Assembly (NCBI RefSeq): GCF_007748035.1
Contig: NZ_CP036278.1
Span: forward strand, 744,001 to 808,000
Reading direction: 5' to 3'
DNA from: Aeoliella mucimassa
GTDB lineage: Bacteria > Planctomycetota > Planctomycetia > Pirellulales > Lacipirellulaceae
Length of the DNA stretch: 64,000 nt
Positions 61,887-64,000 of this stretch are shown in pieces. The position numbers were made by a program, and so were the translations under genes. The notes under the pieces were generated by a model. The model was not told where the DNA came from. It worked only from the letters and a program-made list of their open reading frames with translations, and made no database searches. Each line of letters opens with the position of its first letter. Within the stretch, counting starts at the first letter, position 1.

Positions 61887-63305
61887 ATGCATTCACAAGT
61901 TGTTGTTCTAGGTGGTGGCCCCGGTGGATATGCGGCGGCGTTCATGGCTGCCGACTTAGGAATGGAGGTCGCCATTGTCGAGGCTGATCCTCGTCTCGGT
62001 GGTACCTGCCTGCTGCGTGGGTGTATTCCCTCGAAAGCCCTGTTGCACGTGGCCAAAGTAATTTCCGAAGCCGGCGACATGGCCGACTGGGGAATCGAGT
62101 TCGATAAGCCAAAGATTGATGTCGACAAAGTTCGGGCGCGGAAAGAAAAGATCATCGAGACCCTTTCCGACGGTCTCGCAAGCCTGGCGGTACGACGCAA
62201 TGTCAAACGCATTCACGCACGCGGCGTGTTCGTTGACTCTAATACCCTAGAACTCGAAGGGGGCAACCCCGAGACCTACGAGAGCAAGCGTTTGACGTTT
62301 GATCACTGCATTCTGGCGACCGGTTCGGTGCCCGCGATGCCCAAGGCGTTCGATATTGGCTCGCCGCGGGTGTTCGACTCGACCGGCGCTCTGGCGCTGG
62401 CCGACATCCCTGGCTCGCTGTTGGTCGTGGGTGGTGGATACATCGGACTCGAGATGGGCACGTTCTACGCCGAACTCGGTGCGAACGTTTCGGTGGTCGA
62501 GTTGACCGATGGATTGCTGCCGGGCGCGGATCGCGATCTGGTGAAGCCGCTTATTAAACGCGTACACGAACGCTTCCTAGGCATCCACACCGGCACGAAG
62601 GTGGTTGGTCTGAAAGATGTCGGCGAGTGCGTGGAAGTCGAGTTTGAAGGCCCCGAACACAACGGCGTGCACAAGTACGACCGCGTGCTGATTTCGATTG
62701 GCCGCCGACCGGTATCCGGCGGTTTTGGCCTGGAGAACACCAAGGTCACCGTGAACGAACGTGGGTTCGTAGAGACCGACGATCAACAACGCACAAGCGA
62801 CCCTTCGATTCTCGCCATCGGCGACGTGGCCGGCGAGCCGATGCTCGCTCACAAGGCTGCCGTGGAAGGCAAAGTGGCTGCCGAAGTGCTGGCCGGCGAA
62901 CCTGCCGCGTTCGACGTGCAAGCGATGCCGGCCGTGGTGTTCACCGATCCCGAGATTGCTTGGGCCGGACTCACTGCCGAGGAAGCCAAGCAGCAAGGTC
63001 GCGCGGTGAATATCGCCCAGTACCCATGGCAGGCCAGCGGTCGCGCCATGGCCAACGGCCGCACGGATGGACTGACGAAATGGATTATCGAGCCCGAAAC
63101 CGAGCGTGTGCTTGGTTGCGGTATTGTCGGCAACGGGGCCGGCGAGCTTATTAGCGAAGCGGTGCTGGCCATCGAAATGGGTTGCCACATTCGCGACATC
63201 GCCGAGAGCATCCACCCGCACCCGACACTCAGCGAAACTATTGCCTTTGCTGGCGAAGTGCATTTGGGCACCGCCACCGAAGTGTATCGACCCAAACGTA
63301 AGTAA
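61887..63305 (+). CDS. lpdA: Dihydrolipoyl dehydrogenase (E3)
   Basis: E3 reoxidises dihydrolipoamide in the pyruvate and 2-oxoglutarate dehydrogenase complexes, using FAD and NAD+. The 472-residue protein has an FAD motif (VVLGGGPGGYAAA), redox Cys41 and Cys46 in GGTCLLRGCIPSKAL, an NAD motif (LLVVGGGYIGLEMG), AIGDVAGEPMLAHKA, and the C-terminal His-Glu pair in IHPHPTLSE. It lies 90 bases before aceE on the same strand. Confidence 0.96.
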   Translation: MHSQVVVLGGGPGGYAAAFMAADLGMEVAIVEADPRLGGTCLLRGCIPSKALLHVAKVISEAGDMADWGIEFDKPKIDVDKVRARKEKIIETLSDGLASLAVRRNVKRIHARGVFVDSNTLELEGGNPETYESKRLTFDHCILATGSVPAMPKAFDIGSPRVFDSTGALALADIPGSLLVVGGGYIGLEMGTFYAELGANVSVVELTDGLLPGADRDLVKPLIKRVHERFLGIHTGTKVVGLKDVGECVEVEFEGPEHNGVHKYDRVLISIGRRPVSGGFGLENTKVTVNERGFVETDDQQRTSDPSILAIGDVAGEPMLAHKAAVEGKVAAEVLAGEPAAFDVQAMPAVVFTDPEIAWAGLTAEEAKQQGRAVNIAQYPWQASGRAMANGRTDGLTKWIIEPETERVLGCGIVGNGAGELISEAVLAIEMGCHIRDIAESIHPHPTLSETIAFAGEVHLGTATEVYRPKRK

Positions 63306-63395
63306 GGTGTTCGGCATTGGCCGCTCGGAACGCCAGACGCAAGTTCCCGAGCCCCGGTTCTCCCACCTGCAGTCCTTAGCCCCTACAAGCAACCT

Positions 63396-64000
63396 ATGTC
63401 TTCAATCGACGTCAATCAACACCACTCGCCGATTCCCGACGATAGCGACCCGACGGAAACCGCCGAATGGCTCGAATCGCTCGACTACGTTCTCGAGCAC
63501 AAGGGCCCCGAGCGAGTCAAGCAATTGCTAGGTGCGCTCGAAGAAGCCGCCCACCGCAACGACGTTGAGCTGCCGTTCACGGCAACTACGCCTTACTTGA
63601 ATACGATTCCCCGCAACGAGCAGCCGGCCTATCCCGGCGATCGTGAGCTGGAACGTCGTATCAAGAGCTATGTCCGTTGGAACGCGATGGCCATGGTCAC
63701 CCGGGCCAACCGTCATCCTGCGTCTCCTGGTGGACACATCTCGACCTTTGCGTCGAGTGCAACGCTGTACGAAGTCGCCCAGAACCACTTCTTCCGTGGC
63801 CGCGGCGAAGATGGCTTCAGCGGCGACCAAATCTACTTCCAAGGCCACGCCGCACCCGGCATGTACGCCCGCGCGTTCCTGGAAGGTCGACTGACCGAAC
63901 AGAACCTGGTGAACTTCCGCCGAGAGCTCTCGGAAGGGGGCGGCCTGAGCTCGTATCCCCATCCATGGCTGATGCCCGACTTCTGGGAATTCCCCACCGT
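63396..64000 (+). CDS. aceE: Pyruvate dehydrogenase E1 (homodimeric), cut by window end
   Basis: The first 201 residues of a homodimeric AceE-type E1 are visible. E1 decarboxylates pyruvate with thiamine diphosphate and acetylates the E2 lipoyl group. Family marks are WLESLDYVLEHKGPERVKQL, TPYLNTIPRNEQPAYPGD, RYIKSYVRWNAMAM-like (RIKSYVRWNAMAMVTRAN), GGHISTFASSATLYEVAQNH, FFRGRG, GDQIYFQGHAAPGMYARAFL and GGLSSYPHPWLMPDFWEFPT. The frame continues past 64000, where E2 would probably follow. Confidence 0.93.
   Translation, partial: MSSIDVNQHHSPIPDDSDPTETAEWLESLDYVLEHKGPERVKQLLGALEEAAHRNDVELPFTATTPYLNTIPRNEQPAYPGDRELERRIKSYVRWNAMAMVTRANRHPASPGGHISTFASSATLYEVAQNHFFRGRGEDGFSGDQIYFQGHAAPGMYARAFLEGRLTEQNLVNFRRELSEGGGLSSYPHPWLMPDFWEFPT

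Noticed and set aside
1-64000. tRNA and rRNA genes
   Set aside because: I looked for T-loop (GGTTCGAATCC-like) and rRNA signatures and found none that I could support.

Overview
The window looks like a chromosome segment from a planctomycete, most likely a member of the Pirellulales. The evidence is two DUF1559 pseudopilin-like proteins, four PEP-CTERM surface proteins (two with a dockerin-type calcium-binding stretch), a giant Ser/Thr kinase fused to WD40 repeats, a PKD-repeat exoprotein with the planctomycete LEQR-like N-terminus, and several secreted proteins of families I know only from this phylum. The DNA is GC-rich. Genes sit on both strands in short operons.

Positions 1-5652: the tail of an unknown gene and a heavy-metal permease fused to an HMA domain. 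Then comes a clear cobalamin riboswitch heading a run of DUF1559, DUF4465 (BtuH-like) with dockerin and PEP-CTERM, a second PEP-CTERM protein, a Cys-rich DUF5522 protein and a methyltransferase. I read this as a candidate B12 capture locus that uses PEP-CTERM sorting instead of the Bacteroidetes lipoprotein layout. It is the most interesting system here. A PduO-type cobalamin adenosyltransferase (43502-44062) lies elsewhere in the window.

Positions 5669-21941: three tandem paralogous membrane proteins, a shikimate-dehydrogenase-like protein lacking its catalytic residues, bioD, a ParDE-type toxin-antitoxin pair, a GH57 glycosidase, a soluble chemoreceptor with a C-terminal PAS domain, an MBL-fold hydrolase divergent from a metal-binding lipoprotein, a DegT-type aminotransferase, a 58-residue membrane peptide, a MaoC-like hydratase, a Tat-exported phosphoesterase and an SDR enzyme.

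Positions 21942-33758: a gene-poor stretch with a family of palindromic elements, which also occurs on the far side of a secreted nitrilase-like gene. Next are the 1757-residue kinase with about 21 WD40 repeats, its PKD-repeat neighbour and a secreted planctomycete protein.

Positions 33975-50669: mostly housekeeping genes: glnE, thyA-folA, ychF, the adenosyltransferase, a rhomboid protease and a TIGR01777 epimerase, plus hypothetical, TPR and FGE-like proteins. A 0.9-kb non-coding stretch before 46350 carries repeated C5/G5 motifs and small hairpins.

Positions 50722-64000: an IS630-family element with a -1 frameshift heptamer, inserted exactly in the stop codon of a lipoprotein gene. It is followed by a surface-protein cluster (lipoprotein, DUF1559, DNRLRE/dockerin/PEP-CTERM, matrixin-PEP-CTERM), an RND efflux adaptor and pump, and the pyruvate dehydrogenase genes lpdA and aceE, the latter cut by the window end. 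I recognised no tRNA, rRNA or CRISPR array.
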